64,000 bases of DNA, from assembly GCF_000685035.1 (NCBI RefSeq), contig NZ_BAYB01000002.1, positions 62,001-126,000 of the forward strand. The letters are read 5' to 3'. The notes beneath the pieces were generated by a model, which worked only from the letters and a program-made list of their open reading frames with translations, was not told the origin of the DNA and made no database searches. Below are positions 7,344 through 15,522 of this stretch, piece by piece (the stretch's first letter is position 1; each line of letters opens with the position of its first letter). A program made the translations under genes and the position numbers. The DNA is from Paraburkholderia ferrariae NBRC 106233 (GTDB lineage: Bacteria; Pseudomonadota; Gammaproteobacteria; Burkholderiales; Burkholderiaceae).

Positions 7344-8612
7344 CTAACGCTGCACGGTGTCCAGAATATCGAGGCGGTTCAATGCAACCGACTTCTGTTT
7401 GATTGTGCCAAACGCCGCTTCGGTCGCCTCGAGCGTACGCACAATGTCTTCGTCGGTGTGGCTCGCCGTGAAGAACATGTTGTGCCACGGGTGGAGGTAG
7501 GCGCCATTCTTGATGACTTCCGAAGTCCACGCGCGGCCACGCGACACGAGCTCGTCGTCACCGGCGAATAGCATTTGGGGCATGACGCTCGGCCCGGTCT
7601 GCTTGAGTTCGAAACCATGTCGCTCGGCTTGTTCGGCGACGCCGGCGCGCAGCTTGTCCGCCAACCGTCTGGTGTGTTCGAGGTAGTCCGTTTCTCGCAC
7701 CAGTCGCAATGTTTCGATGGCTGCGGCCATCGGCACAGCCGAGAGCCAGTAGGACCCCGTAACAAACACTTTCGTCGCGGCCTCTCGTGCCTTGTCCGAA
7801 CCGAGAACCGCAGCGATCGCATAGCCGCCGCCGATGGCCTTGCCCCAGCAACTGAGGTCCGGGTGTACGCCCCAGTCCGACCAGGAACAGTCGCGCGACA
7901 GGCGCAGCCCCGTGCGAACCTCATCGACGACCAGAAGCGCTTCCTGCTCATCCGCGAGGCGGCGGCATTCCTTTGCGTATTCGATCGACGGGAAAAATTG
8001 ATCGTAGAGTACTTCGTGGCGGAACGGCGTTGCGTAGATGGCCGCTACGTCACCCTCGACGCTCTTGACAGCAGCATTGAGGCTCTCGATATCGTTGTAC
8101 TCGAAGTAGACGATGTGAGCCCGGTCTTCCTTGGTGATCCCCGCCGTATAGGGCACGTTCCACGGGGACGCACCATGGTACGTGCCTCGCGCAACAAGAA
8201 TCTTGCGCTTTTCGCGGTAGGCGCGCGAGATCACCATGGCGGTTGTCGTGGCGTCCGACCCGTTCTTGCAGAACATTGCCCAATCGGCATGGCTGATCTG
8301 TTGCGTGATCGCCTCGGCAAGCTCAACTATCACCTCGCTGGGGCCCGTCGCCGTGTCGATCTTCTGCAACTGGAGGGCCGCCGCTTGCTCGATCCGCTCG
8401 TTGCCGTAGCCGAACAGATTCGTGCCGTAACCACACACGTAGTCGATGTACTTGTTGCCGTCGACGTCCCAGAGGTGCGTACCTTTCGCTTTGGCAAAGT
8501 ACAACGGAAAATCTTCCGTCAAGTACTTGACGCTCTGGTGACCATACATGCCGCCAGGGATGACCTTTTCGGCTCTTGCGAACCACTCGTCCTTCTTCGC
8601 CAACCTGTCCAT
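7344..8612 (-). CDS. Class III PLP aminotransferase, glutamate-1-semialdehyde-aminomutase-like
   Basis: A 422-residue PLP enzyme. It shows the N-terminal GGMYGHQSVKY region, GSDATTTAM for phosphate binding, DEVRTGLRL with the Asp that contacts the pyridine nitrogen, and CWGKAIGGGYAIAAVLG with the catalytic Lys. The length fits the GSAM-like branch, which includes transaminases and aminomutases of secondary metabolism as well as HemL. A tandem operator (8662-8686) lies 50 bp upstream and a strong hairpin follows, so it is probably a single-gene transcript. Next to two imine-reductase-like enzymes and two PhyH oxygenases it probably acts on an amine or amino acid of that pathway rather than in haem synthesis. 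Confidence 0.85.
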   Translation of the reverse strand: MDRLAKKDEWFARAEKVIPGGMYGHQSVKYLTEDFPLYFAKAKGTHLWDVDGNKYIDYVCGYGTNLFGYGNERIEQAAALQLQKIDTATGPSEVIVELAEAITQQISHADWAMFCKNGSDATTTAMVISRAYREKRKILVARGTYHGASPWNVPYTAGITKEDRAHIVYFEYNDIESLNAAVKSVEGDVAAIYATPFRHEVLYDQFFPSIEYAKECRRLADEQEALLVVDEVRTGLRLSRDCSWSDWGVHPDLSCWGKAIGGGYAIAAVLGSDKAREAATKVFVTGSYWLSAVPMAAAIETLRLVRETDYLEHTRRLADKLRAGVAEQAERHGFELKQTGPSVMPQMLFAGDDELVSRGRAWTSEVIKNGAYLHPWHNMFFTASHTDEDIVRTLEATEAAFGTIKQKSVALNRLDILDTVQR

Positions 8613-8661
8613 GTTCGACTCCTTGTGAAAACTAGTTTGGGCAACATCAGATTTGCAATCT

Positions 8662-8686
8662 GATCTTTTGACTTATTCAAATCACC
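8662..8686. promoter_or_regulatory. Tandem operator upstream of the aminotransferase
   Basis: GATCTTTTGACT (8662-8673) is a good match to the shared half-element; ATTCAAATCACC (8675-8686) is a weaker second copy at the same 13-bp spacing. On the gene strand it lies 50-74 bp upstream of the start. Confidence 0.45.
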
Positions 8687-8792
8687 ACGTATTCAGGTGC
8701 CTCCAATCTGAGGAGTGCACCCGTTGAAATCCCGCGTCGTGCCGACACACCGTCTAGCCTTTGCCCCATCCGGGCACGCGTCTGTTCGTGGC

Positions 8793-9668
8793 TCAAAGAC
8801 CGAGGTGCGTTGCGATATCGTCGTAGTCGACTTGCCACAGGCCCGGCGTGCCAGCGGGATATTGCGAGCGGAAGCCGATGATTCGCTGAACACGTTTCGA
8901 CAGACCTCTCACGGTGTCCATGTCGACGATGAAGGGATACGCTTCCTCCGGAGTCAGATAGGACGGTTGCATCGGCAGCGTGAGCCCGCGTCGGCGCTCG
9001 TTTTTCGTCACATTCGCGCCGCCGCCGTGGATCACTTTTCCGCTGAACAGCAGAGCGTCGCCAGCATCCATCTCGGCGGCAATGGTCATTTCGGGCGTGC
9101 CCTTGCTGTCGAAGTAGTCCTCGTCCCAGTTTTGGCTCCCCGGAATAATTCGGGTGGCACCGTTTTCCTCGGTGAAGCGCGTCAGGGCAATCATGAGGTT
9201 GGTAAACACCGTGGGACCCCTGACTCCGAGAGCACAAAGGGGCGGAAAATTGCCGACATCGCGATGCAGCATTTGCGCTGTGTTGCCCGGGCCGATGTCG
9301 ATGACCTGCGCGGTTGAAAGCCACCAATCGCCGGACTCTTCGCGGTAGAGCACCTCGCCGAGTTCATGAAAGAGTTCGTCGTCCAGCACGTTTCCAAAAG
9401 TCTTGCTGTGCGTGACCATGTTCGTCAGGCGCTTGGTATAGGTGCCGTGGAATTCCTTGATCAGTTCGTTTTCGTGCGACGACCCTTCGCGAAGCCGCTC
9501 GAGCGGACCATCGACCTCGCGATTGATGTTCGCGACCTGCTCCGGGGTCAGATAATTCTTGATCCGGACTCCGCCGTATTGATTCATGAGCGACACGATC
9601 TCTTGCGCGCTGGTCTGCTTGGGGACGGTGGGGAGAGAGTCCTGAATGTTCTGAATATTTGCGTTCAT
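8793..9668 (-). CDS. Phytanoyl-CoA dioxygenase (PhyH) family oxygenase (second copy)
   Basis: A 291-residue PhyH-type Fe(II)/2-oxoglutarate oxygenase. LHRDVGNF gives the His-x-Asp pair and VIHGGGANVTKNERRRG the distal His and the 2-oxoglutarate Arg region. It matches the first copy at 1678-2556 in length and in motif order, but flanking residues differ (RDVGNF against RDDSVW), so the substrates may differ. A strong tandem operator lies 81 bp upstream (9749-9773). The aminotransferase follows 180 bp downstream on the same strand, with its own operator. The family is secure; the substrate is unknown. Confidence 0.85.
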   Translation of the reverse strand: MNANIQNIQDSLPTVPKQTSAQEIVSLMNQYGGVRIKNYLTPEQVANINREVDGPLERLREGSSHENELIKEFHGTYTKRLTNMVTHSKTFGNVLDDELFHELGEVLYREESGDWWLSTAQVIDIGPGNTAQMLHRDVGNFPPLCALGVRGPTVFTNLMIALTRFTEENGATRIIPGSQNWDEDYFDSKGTPEMTIAAEMDAGDALLFSGKVIHGGGANVTKNERRRGLTLPMQPSYLTPEEAYPFIVDMDTVRGLSKRVQRIIGFRSQYPAGTPGLWQVDYDDIATHLGL

Positions 9669-9748
9669 GTTTGCCTCAAAGTTGCGTAGACGGGTAAATC
9701 AGAAGCGGCATCGCTTTCTGATTCGGGTGATGACCCAGACATCAAGTT

Positions 9749-9773
9749 GACTGTTTGACTTGATCGTTTGACC
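9749..9773. promoter_or_regulatory. Tandem operator upstream of the second PhyH gene
   Basis: GACTGTTTGACT (9749-9760) and GATCGTTTGACC (9762-9773) repeat at 13 bp. Read on the gene strand the two 12-mers align with those in front of the 799 gene (GTCAAA cores), which supports a common regulator. Confidence 0.6.
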
Positions 9774-9944
9774 TATCGTGTTTCGGCTTTTGCCATACAG
9801 TCCTTTCACGTCAGTCGACGGAACACGCGCGTCCTTCCTGCCTTCGTCGCGACATCCGGGCGGTCCATGACATGGTTCCGGACGCGGCAGACACGGAGCT
9901 CATCGCCGAAGTTTCTGGTGAGATGGCGCATTCGCAACAAATAA

Positions 9945-9969
9945 GGTCATGTGACCAAGTCGTATGATC
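9945..9969. promoter_or_regulatory. Tandem operator without an intact downstream gene
   Basis: GGTCATGTGACC (9945-9956) and AGTCGTATGATC (9958-9969) repeat at 13 bp. The first 12-mer is identical to the site before the tetR gene at 5271. On the plus strand only a 32-codon frame and an IS3 relic follow. Confidence 0.5.
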
Positions 9970-10096
9970 AAGGAAGTTAGCATGACCTTTTTTGATGGTC
10001 GATCATGGTTAACCCGTCCGCTTTCCGAATGGTTTCAGCAATTGAGAGGCGCGGGCCCGATGACACAAGGACTCTGTTGAAATAGGGGATAGTCTT

Positions 10097-10524
10097 GTGC
10101 CTGGCGGTAAGCCGGGGCGCCGTCGTCGGCGCACGGCACAGGAAAAAATCAATCGTCGTCGTGCAGGAAACACTGGAGCCGGGAGCATCGGTGTCGGCTG
10201 TGGCACGTCGACATGGCGCCAACGCTAGCCAGGTGTTCGGGACGACGCTGAAGGTCGAAATCCTGAAAGAAGCGGTGGAGTAGGGCCGTTCAAAAAACCC
10301 GATTGCGCGCTCGCCTTGCTGCCAGGGGACGACCGATGAGGACGGTCTGCGAAGTTCTCGGGGTAGCGCGCTCTGCCGCGGTGGTGAAGCGGGTTCACTC
10401 GTCTGGCTGGCGCGATGGTCGTCGTGTCCGTGTGACCGATGATGGCGGGCTGGTCGAGGGAATCCAGGCCCATGTCGCGCACCGGCCGACCTACGGCTAC
10501 CGGCGTATCTGGACACTGCGCCGC
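10097..10524 (+). pseudogene. IS3-family (IS2 group-like) remnant, OrfA and OrfB fragments
   Basis: The plus strand carries pieces of both IS3-family genes. OrfA survives as GRRRRRTAQEK in one frame and, after a frameshift, VVQETLEPGASVSAVARRHG with NASQVF and VEILKEAVE, which is its HTH plus the end. OrfB starts at ATG 10336 with MRTVCEVLGVARS, SGWRDGRR and HRPTYGYRRIW, the N-terminal part seen in IS2-type OrfB, and stops matching near 10524. The DDE catalytic domain is missing. The middle of OrfA, between its HTH and the end, is deleted. It is a dead element that may have truncated a gene of the upstream regulon. Confidence 0.8.
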
Positions 10525-10670
10525 CCCCCGTGCGCCTCAGAAAGAACGACGATCTATGGGGCGGGTAATTTTTCAGGATCCCAGATGTTTTGCTGATTCG
10601 AGCGGATCAGCCTTCTGTAACGACTCTGGAAAAATGAGTGCATTGCAGCGGAAATTCGGCGATCTAAAGA

Positions 10671-10709
10671 TTGATACAGCCTCGCCACGCCAGGCGGAGG
10701 CCGCATCAA
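10671..10709 (-). terminator. Hairpin downstream of the P450-reductase gene
   Basis: An outer TTGAT/ATCAA pair and an inner GCCTCGCC/GGCGGAGGC stem with one bulge lie 12 bp beyond the stop of the minus-strand P450 gene. A short CTTTA follows on that strand. It is probably its transcription terminator. Confidence 0.5.
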
Positions 10710-10720
10710 TCGTATCGCCG

Positions 10721-13700
10721 TCATGCAAAGACATCAGCTACGTATCTGCCGTGCTCCCTCTCCATCGTGTCTACCCACGCACTAGCCTTTTCGTCGTTCT
10801 CGCCAGTTGCGTCCTGATAGATGCGGCCTAGCGTGGCACGCACGGCAGGAGCCATATTCTTCCCATCCCCGCATACATAAACCGTGGCCCCCTGTGCGAA
10901 TAGTGCCGAGATTTTTTCCCGTTCGAGCCAGACTTTGTCTTGAACAAAGCGAGCACCGTACTCTGGGCGGTTGGAATAAGCCGGCAATACTTCAACCACG
11001 CCGCAGTTTGCCCATTCCTGGAGTTCGTCGCGATAGAGAAAGTCAACGTCAGGATCATCAATCCCAAAGAAGAGCAGCGACGGGCCAACGTTTTCGCCCC
11101 GTTGTTTTTGTAACGCACGCTCTTGCAGAAAGCCGCGGAACGGCGCGATACCGGAGCCGGCGCAGATCATGATCATAGGAACATTCACTTCGGCTGGTGG
11201 CCGAAAGCGCGCATTCGATGGCCTGACTGCAACGGACAAACTGTCACCCGCGTTGAGTCGCGCAAGATATGAGGATGCCACCCCTTCATAGCGGCCATTG
11301 CCGGAGAGCGCCGGCGCATCGACCACTGCTACCGTCAGCGTGACATGATCCGCTTTCCAAAGCGGGGACGACGAGATCGAGTACTGACGTGCTTTCAGCG
11401 CAGGCAGCATATCGAGGAACTTTTCGAACGACAAATCGACGGATCCGAAGCGTTCGAGCAGATCCATGACGGTCGTCCGTTTTTCCAGAATCTCGCTTTC
11501 GAATTCGTCGGCGCTCAGGCGCTCAAGCTCTATTTTTTCCGGCGGACAGCGGGTTGCAGCGGCCAGGCTGGCTACTTGCGATCGAGTGGCTGGAGTGGCG
11601 AGTTCGACATAACTCGAAAACAGTTCACCGCAACCCATTGCCTGGCCGAGCGGAAGCCGCGGATTACTCGAGGTTCCCTCGATAACCACCTGGGTGTCCC
11701 AGCTCACGCGAAACCGGCGTAAGACCCGATCGACGCTGCTTTTAGCGTTGCGGGGCAGAACCGCCAGATAATCCCCCGACTGATAGGTCATCGTTTCCGG
11801 AAGCTTTAATTCGACGTGTATTTTGGAGCGGCTGCCGGGCGCGCGGAGATCTACCAGTTCCCGAATGCCGGTGACCGACCCGTGCGCCATGTCACCAAAA
11901 TTCAGTAATGTTTCGCGGGCATTCTGAACGAAGCTGACCTTCAGTGCAGCGTCGTCATGTTGAACAACAGAGACTTCCTTCCCGGCGCTAATCGCAAAGC
12001 GATTCCACAGTTCGGCATACCATCGGTCAAACTCGCCAAAGAAGTCTCCGCCCGAGTCCAGTTCGCCTCTGACGTGAACTCTCGTGGCGCCTGCTTTTTC
12101 GAGGGCCTCGTCGACTCGCTTCGGGATCGCCTGAAATGTGCGTGCCCATTGTTTATTGCCGCACCCGAGAACTGCGAAGCTCACACCGTCCAGCGCACCC
12201 TCGCTCATTGCTTCGACATACGGCACAAACAATTTTGCATTGTCCGGTGGCTGTCCTTCATAGGAGGCGGTTACGACTACAACAGCAGGATATCCCTCGA
12301 GTTTTTCTGCGAAATCGTCGAGAGGAGCGCACGTGGCATGAAATCCGTGGCGATTTGCGTCCCCTGCTATGCGTCGCGCAAACGATTCGGCGGAGCCTGT
12401 GTTCCCTCCGAAGAGCACGAGCATATTCGGCGAGTCTTCGTCGGAGATTGACTGAGCTGGCTCTGCGCTGGCGCTTTGAGTGCTCACGGGGATATGAGCA
12501 TTCTTGCCTGGCACCCTTTGCACGCCTCGTGCCCGCGGCCGCACGTTTATGCGGAAACCTGTTGGCTTCAGCGTAAGTGTCTCAGCGATCGCCAGTTCGT
12601 AGTCCGGATCAGCGAAGGAGAAGTCGAAGCGTTGAAGCAGCATGATCAAAACGAGGTGGGCTTCCTGCATTGCAAAAGGCCGACCAATACATGCGCGTGC
12701 ACCATTGCCGAAAGGCTTCCATGCGTTCGGCGGAAGCTTCTCCGCGTTCTCGGGCGAAAATCGCTCCGGACGAAACGCTTCGACATCTTTGCCCCAGACG
12801 CTTACATCCCTGTGCAGCATGGGAGTGAGAATGAGGATAATGTCGCTTGGACGAACGGCGTATTTACCTCCGAACGTGGTGTCTTCGAGTGGTGTCACTG
12901 CAAACGCAGGCGCCGTTGGCCAGATTCGCAACGTCTCCATGAGGATCTGTTCGATGTAGCGAAGCCGCGCGAGATGTTCGATCCGCGGTACCTCGTCGCC
13001 CACGACTTCATCGACCATTTCCCGTGCTTTCCGAAGAATATCCGGATTCTTGAGGAGAAAATAAGTCGCGAAAGACAGAAGTCCGCTTGTCGTTTCATGC
13101 CCGGCGATAAGAAACGTAATCATCTGAAAGACGATGTTCTCATCGTCGAGCTTCTCTCCCGTGACTGGATCAACGCCGTGCAGCATTCGGTCCAGGAGGT
13201 CCATCGCTTCATCGCTGCCGCGCGGATTCTGCCGTCTGTTTTCAATCATTTCGGTCGCGAGCGACCGCATGAGTTCGATATCCGAATCGAATTTGCGACT
13301 GCGGCTGAGCATCAACTTCGAAACAAGTTTTGGCCGCAACTCGCGCTTTCCCGCCTCGCTGAGGGTATTCACCATGGCATCTACGAATGGATGCTGGCTT
13401 TCACGGTAGAAGCTGTTGAAACGACAATCAAACGCGCACAGGGCAATCGTATCGAGCGTCAGCCGGGTCATGTGATCGGACACATCGACAGTCGTTTCCG
13501 GGCCGAATCGTTCCCAATGGAGAAACATCTGATCAGCGATGTCGACCATTTTGTCAAACATGGACCAAATACTGATCGGGCCGAACGCCTGCATCAGCAC
13601 ACGATGCGCTTTTGCCCAGTTCGGTTCATCACTGTATGCTGTAAATAACCCATCCCCGATAGCGGGCCTAAGTTCAAGCAGAGATTGGTGTACGCATTTC

Positions 13701-13909
13701 TGAAATCTGCTTTCGTCGCACACTTCGTTCACAAGCTCTTGTCCGCTGACAACGTAGTAACCTTGACCGAACACCTCGAACCAATAGACCGGACCATAAG
13801 TTCGTGCGAGGTCCATCATCTTTGCAAGCGGCGACGGCCCCAGGACCTCCATCAGATGACCGATGATGGGCTTCAGGGGCGGCTGGGGGACGAGGGCGGC
13901 GGCTTTCAT
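10721..13909 (-). CDS. Self-sufficient cytochrome P450 / NADPH-P450 reductase fusion (CYP102-type)
   Basis: A 1062-residue cytosolic monooxygenase with haem, FMN and FAD/NADPH domains in one chain. The P450 part shows AGHETTS in helix I, ETLR (ExxR), FRPERF and the haem loop FGNGARACIG with Cys407 as iron ligand. The reductase part shows GNTGSAE and LGCGNKQW (FMN), RQYSISSSP (FAD), CAGSGIAPFRGF and VYVCGDGKNM (NADPH), and ends GRYVADVFA, with Phe where P450 BM3 has its terminal Trp. Phe89 matches BM3 Phe87. BM3 Arg47 and Tyr51, which anchor fatty-acid carboxylates, are replaced by Gln49 and Val53, so the substrate preference may differ. It is divergent from a TetR gene, as such fusions often neighbour TetR repressors. 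Confidence 0.95.
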   Translation of the reverse strand: MKAAALVPQPPLKPIIGHLMEVLGPSPLAKMMDLARTYGPVYWFEVFGQGYYVVSGQELVNEVCDESRFQKCVHQSLLELRPAIGDGLFTAYSDEPNWAKAHRVLMQAFGPISIWSMFDKMVDIADQMFLHWERFGPETTVDVSDHMTRLTLDTIALCAFDCRFNSFYRESQHPFVDAMVNTLSEAGKRELRPKLVSKLMLSRSRKFDSDIELMRSLATEMIENRRQNPRGSDEAMDLLDRMLHGVDPVTGEKLDDENIVFQMITFLIAGHETTSGLLSFATYFLLKNPDILRKAREMVDEVVGDEVPRIEHLARLRYIEQILMETLRIWPTAPAFAVTPLEDTTFGGKYAVRPSDIILILTPMLHRDVSVWGKDVEAFRPERFSPENAEKLPPNAWKPFGNGARACIGRPFAMQEAHLVLIMLLQRFDFSFADPDYELAIAETLTLKPTGFRINVRPRARGVQRVPGKNAHIPVSTQSASAEPAQSISDEDSPNMLVLFGGNTGSAESFARRIAGDANRHGFHATCAPLDDFAEKLEGYPAVVVVTASYEGQPPDNAKLFVPYVEAMSEGALDGVSFAVLGCGNKQWARTFQAIPKRVDEALEKAGATRVHVRGELDSGGDFFGEFDRWYAELWNRFAISAGKEVSVVQHDDAALKVSFVQNARETLLNFGDMAHGSVTGIRELVDLRAPGSRSKIHVELKLPETMTYQSGDYLAVLPRNAKSSVDRVLRRFRVSWDTQVVIEGTSSNPRLPLGQAMGCGELFSSYVELATPATRSQVASLAAATRCPPEKIELERLSADEFESEILEKRTTVMDLLERFGSVDLSFEKFLDMLPALKARQYSISSSPLWKADHVTLTVAVVDAPALSGNGRYEGVASSYLARLNAGDSLSVAVRPSNARFRPPAEVNVPMIMICAGSGIAPFRGFLQERALQKQRGENVGPSLLFFGIDDPDVDFLYRDELQEWANCGVVEVLPAYSNRPEYGARFVQDKVWLEREKISALFAQGATVYVCGDGKNMAPAVRATLGRIYQDATGENDEKASAWVDTMEREHGRYVADVFA

Positions 13910-13926
13910 TTCAATAACCTTTCAAA

Positions 13927-13967
13927 TGTTCAATATGCCAGTACGTCGTGTCTCAATCTATTGAACA
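13927..13967. promoter_or_regulatory. Divergent promoter with TGTTCAATA/TATTGAACA inverted repeat
   Basis: TGTTCAATA (13927-13935) and its exact complement TATTGAACA (13959-13967) lie in the 96-bp gap between the P450 fusion and the TetR gene, with a 23-bp spacer. The layout fits one TetR regulator controlling both genes. Confidence 0.55.
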
Positions 13968-14005
13968 AATGTAAAATAGACGCATCAACTTGTCTAGAGC
14001 TTTTT

Positions 14006-14635
14006 ATGCCACCTGATGTAAGCCCTAATCCCGCCGATCCTCGCTTTCAACGTAGCTACGATTCCCTTGTCCGCGCCGCGACCGAACTGCTCGACGAGGC
14101 GCCCCTGAACAAATGCAGCATTGCTCAATTGGTGCAGCGCGCTGGCGTCGCGCGCCCCACGTTCTATCAGCACTTTCCTGACCTTCAGGCGGCCGCTCAG
14201 CGGGCGGCGTTGGTGAGACTCGAAAATGCTTTCGCGTTCGTCGAGGAGCAAGGCAAACTGCTGAGCCCACCGAACGTCGCCTTCGTCGAATCGATGGAAA
14301 TGGAAACTGCTCTGATTCTTGAGCATATGTCCGCCCATCAGTCTTTCTATCTGACCGTATTTAACGACGCGGCGACGTCGGCATTTTTTGATGACCTGGT
14401 GACGTTCGTCGCCGGCCGCATCCTTCCGCCCTATGAAGGGGTTCGTACGGAGGCGGAGGCGGATTGCTTGACGGTGCTAGGCGGGGGCTTGGTTTGGACG
14501 GTAGTGCACTGGCTTCGCCAGGGCACTACGCGAGAGACCCCGGAGGTAATGGCGAAGCGAATGGCCAGGACTTCGGCGATAATTCTCGACGCTTTCGGCC
14601 TGACTCTTGGATTCGCGCGGGTGGCTTCGGAGTAG
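14006..14635 (+). CDS. TetR/AcrR-family regulator, divergent from the P450 fusion
   Basis: A 209-residue TetR protein. The start is ATG 14006 (MPPDVSPNPAD), because the frame upstream runs through the promoter region and the P450 gene. The HTH is NKCSIAQLVQRAGVARPTFY followed by QHFPD. The C-terminal helical domain ends with GGGLVWTVVHWLRQGTT. The divergent arrangement with a shared inverted repeat suggests that it represses the P450-reductase fusion and is released by a lipid-like or aromatic ligand, as in the B. megaterium Bm3R1/CYP102A1 case. That comparison is inference. Confidence 0.88.
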   Translation: MPPDVSPNPADPRFQRSYDSLVRAATELLDEAPLNKCSIAQLVQRAGVARPTFYQHFPDLQAAAQRAALVRLENAFAFVEEQGKLLSPPNVAFVESMEMETALILEHMSAHQSFYLTVFNDAATSAFFDDLVTFVAGRILPPYEGVRTEAEADCLTVLGGGLVWTVVHWLRQGTTRETPEVMAKRMARTSAIILDAFGLTLGFARVASE

Positions 14636-14938
14636 TGGCAGGAGAAGGGGGGGGCGGGCAGGTTGATTCGTTATGCAGATGAATTCCGGGTGGTCATTTT
14701 CTGGTTTCGCGCCGCGATGAGCCAATATCATCAATCCACCCCTCTGGGCGGCAAACGGGGATGCCCGCACCGGACACTCTTCAGTCCTGGCCGATTCGCG
14801 TAGTCGCCGGCCCTGCGAACCACTCCGGTTTTCGTGCATGATGCGCCGCCGGCGCCGAAGGTGCCGCTACGTCAGGCGCGGAGGCGCCACGCATATGCTA
14901 AAGTCGGCCAATCGTTCCCAGCTAACGGTCGCGCCAAA
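14636..14938. other. Non-coding gap
   Basis: About 300 bp between the TetR gene and the small membrane protein. It contains a run of eight G (near 14650) and an A/T-containing stretch shortly before 14939 that could hold a promoter. Nothing else can be supported. Confidence 0.4.
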
Positions 14939-15286
14939 ATGAACGAACGAATGCCGAACGGCTTTCATCCCTCCCTCGTAAATGCAACGGTGTTTCTCGC
15001 CGGCACGACACTCGCCTATCTCAAGTTCTTCATTCTCGATACGGCAACGGAACGTTGGTCACTTTTTTCCGCCATCAGCACCCTGATCGCAATTGGCGCA
15101 CTCATCCTGCAGATCGTGACCCTGCGCCGGTCCCTGCAGATCGCAAACGACGATCCTGCAATTTTTGCAAAAACGGTATGCCATCTGGTGTGGAGTGCAT
15201 GGCTCCTGTTCGGTAGTTCGCTCTGCGTGCTGATTTCACTGTGGTGGCAACCGTTGCCAAATCTCACGCAATGGATGAATAGGTGA
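14939..15286 (+). CDS. Small hypothetical inner-membrane protein
   Basis: A 115-residue protein starting at ATG 14939 (MNERMPNGF); ATG 14951 is an alternative. Three hydrophobic segments are visible: around ATVFLAGTTLAYLKFFIL, SAISTLIAIGALILQIVTL, and VWSAWLLFGSSLCVLISLWW. No family is recognised. The strong, evenly spaced hydrophobic pattern supports coding. Neighbours give no functional clue: a TetR gene upstream and a gene-poor stretch downstream. Confidence 0.6.
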   Translation: MNERMPNGFHPSLVNATVFLAGTTLAYLKFFILDTATERWSLFSAISTLIAIGALILQIVTLRRSLQIANDDPAIFAKTVCHLVWSAWLLFGSSLCVLISLWWQPLPNLTQWMNR

Positions 15287-15506
15287 TCTAAGACGCCCCG
15301 GGAATCGTAGAGGCTGATTGAGTTAGGTTGATACCTCGAAAAACGGGCGCATGGGTGAGTAGTCTGGATGCTTCCTACACTGCGAACACATGAATCAATG
15401 GTGGCCTGCGGACTGAATCTGCGGGACAGCGGTTGCTGCCCATGACGCTACACACGTTGGACGGAAGCCAATCATCGCTTCGTCGCAGCTTTAGGGGGGA
15501 TCAAGT

Positions 15507-15522
15507 GTCGCAAGCTTGCGAC
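15507..15522. repeat. Perfect 16-bp palindrome
   Basis: GTCGCAAGCTTGCGAC reads the same on both strands. It lies in the gene-poor region, not close to any supported start. It could be a protein-binding site or an end of a decayed element. Confidence 0.35.

Larger units (their letters stand above)
9669..10096. other. Intergenic region with two tandem operators
   Basis: About 430 bp between the second PhyH gene and the IS3 relic. It contains operator pairs at 9749-9773 and 9945-9969. A 32-codon frame (9982-10080, AAGGAAG upstream) directly follows the second pair but has no recognisable product. An imperfect CACAAGGACT/AGTCTTGTG stem (10064-10099) overlaps its end. The second operator may mark a gene destroyed by the IS insertion. 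Confidence 0.45.

Noticed and set aside
7344..8612. hemL (haem synthesis aminomutase)
   Set aside because: The gene sits alone among accessory oxygenases with a regulated promoter, unlike a housekeeping hemL, and the N-terminal sequence differs from HemL as I know it.
7575..8663. 362-codon open frame opposite the aminotransferase
   Set aside because: The minus-strand frame has all PLP-enzyme motifs; this one is a shadow opened by GC-rich third positions.
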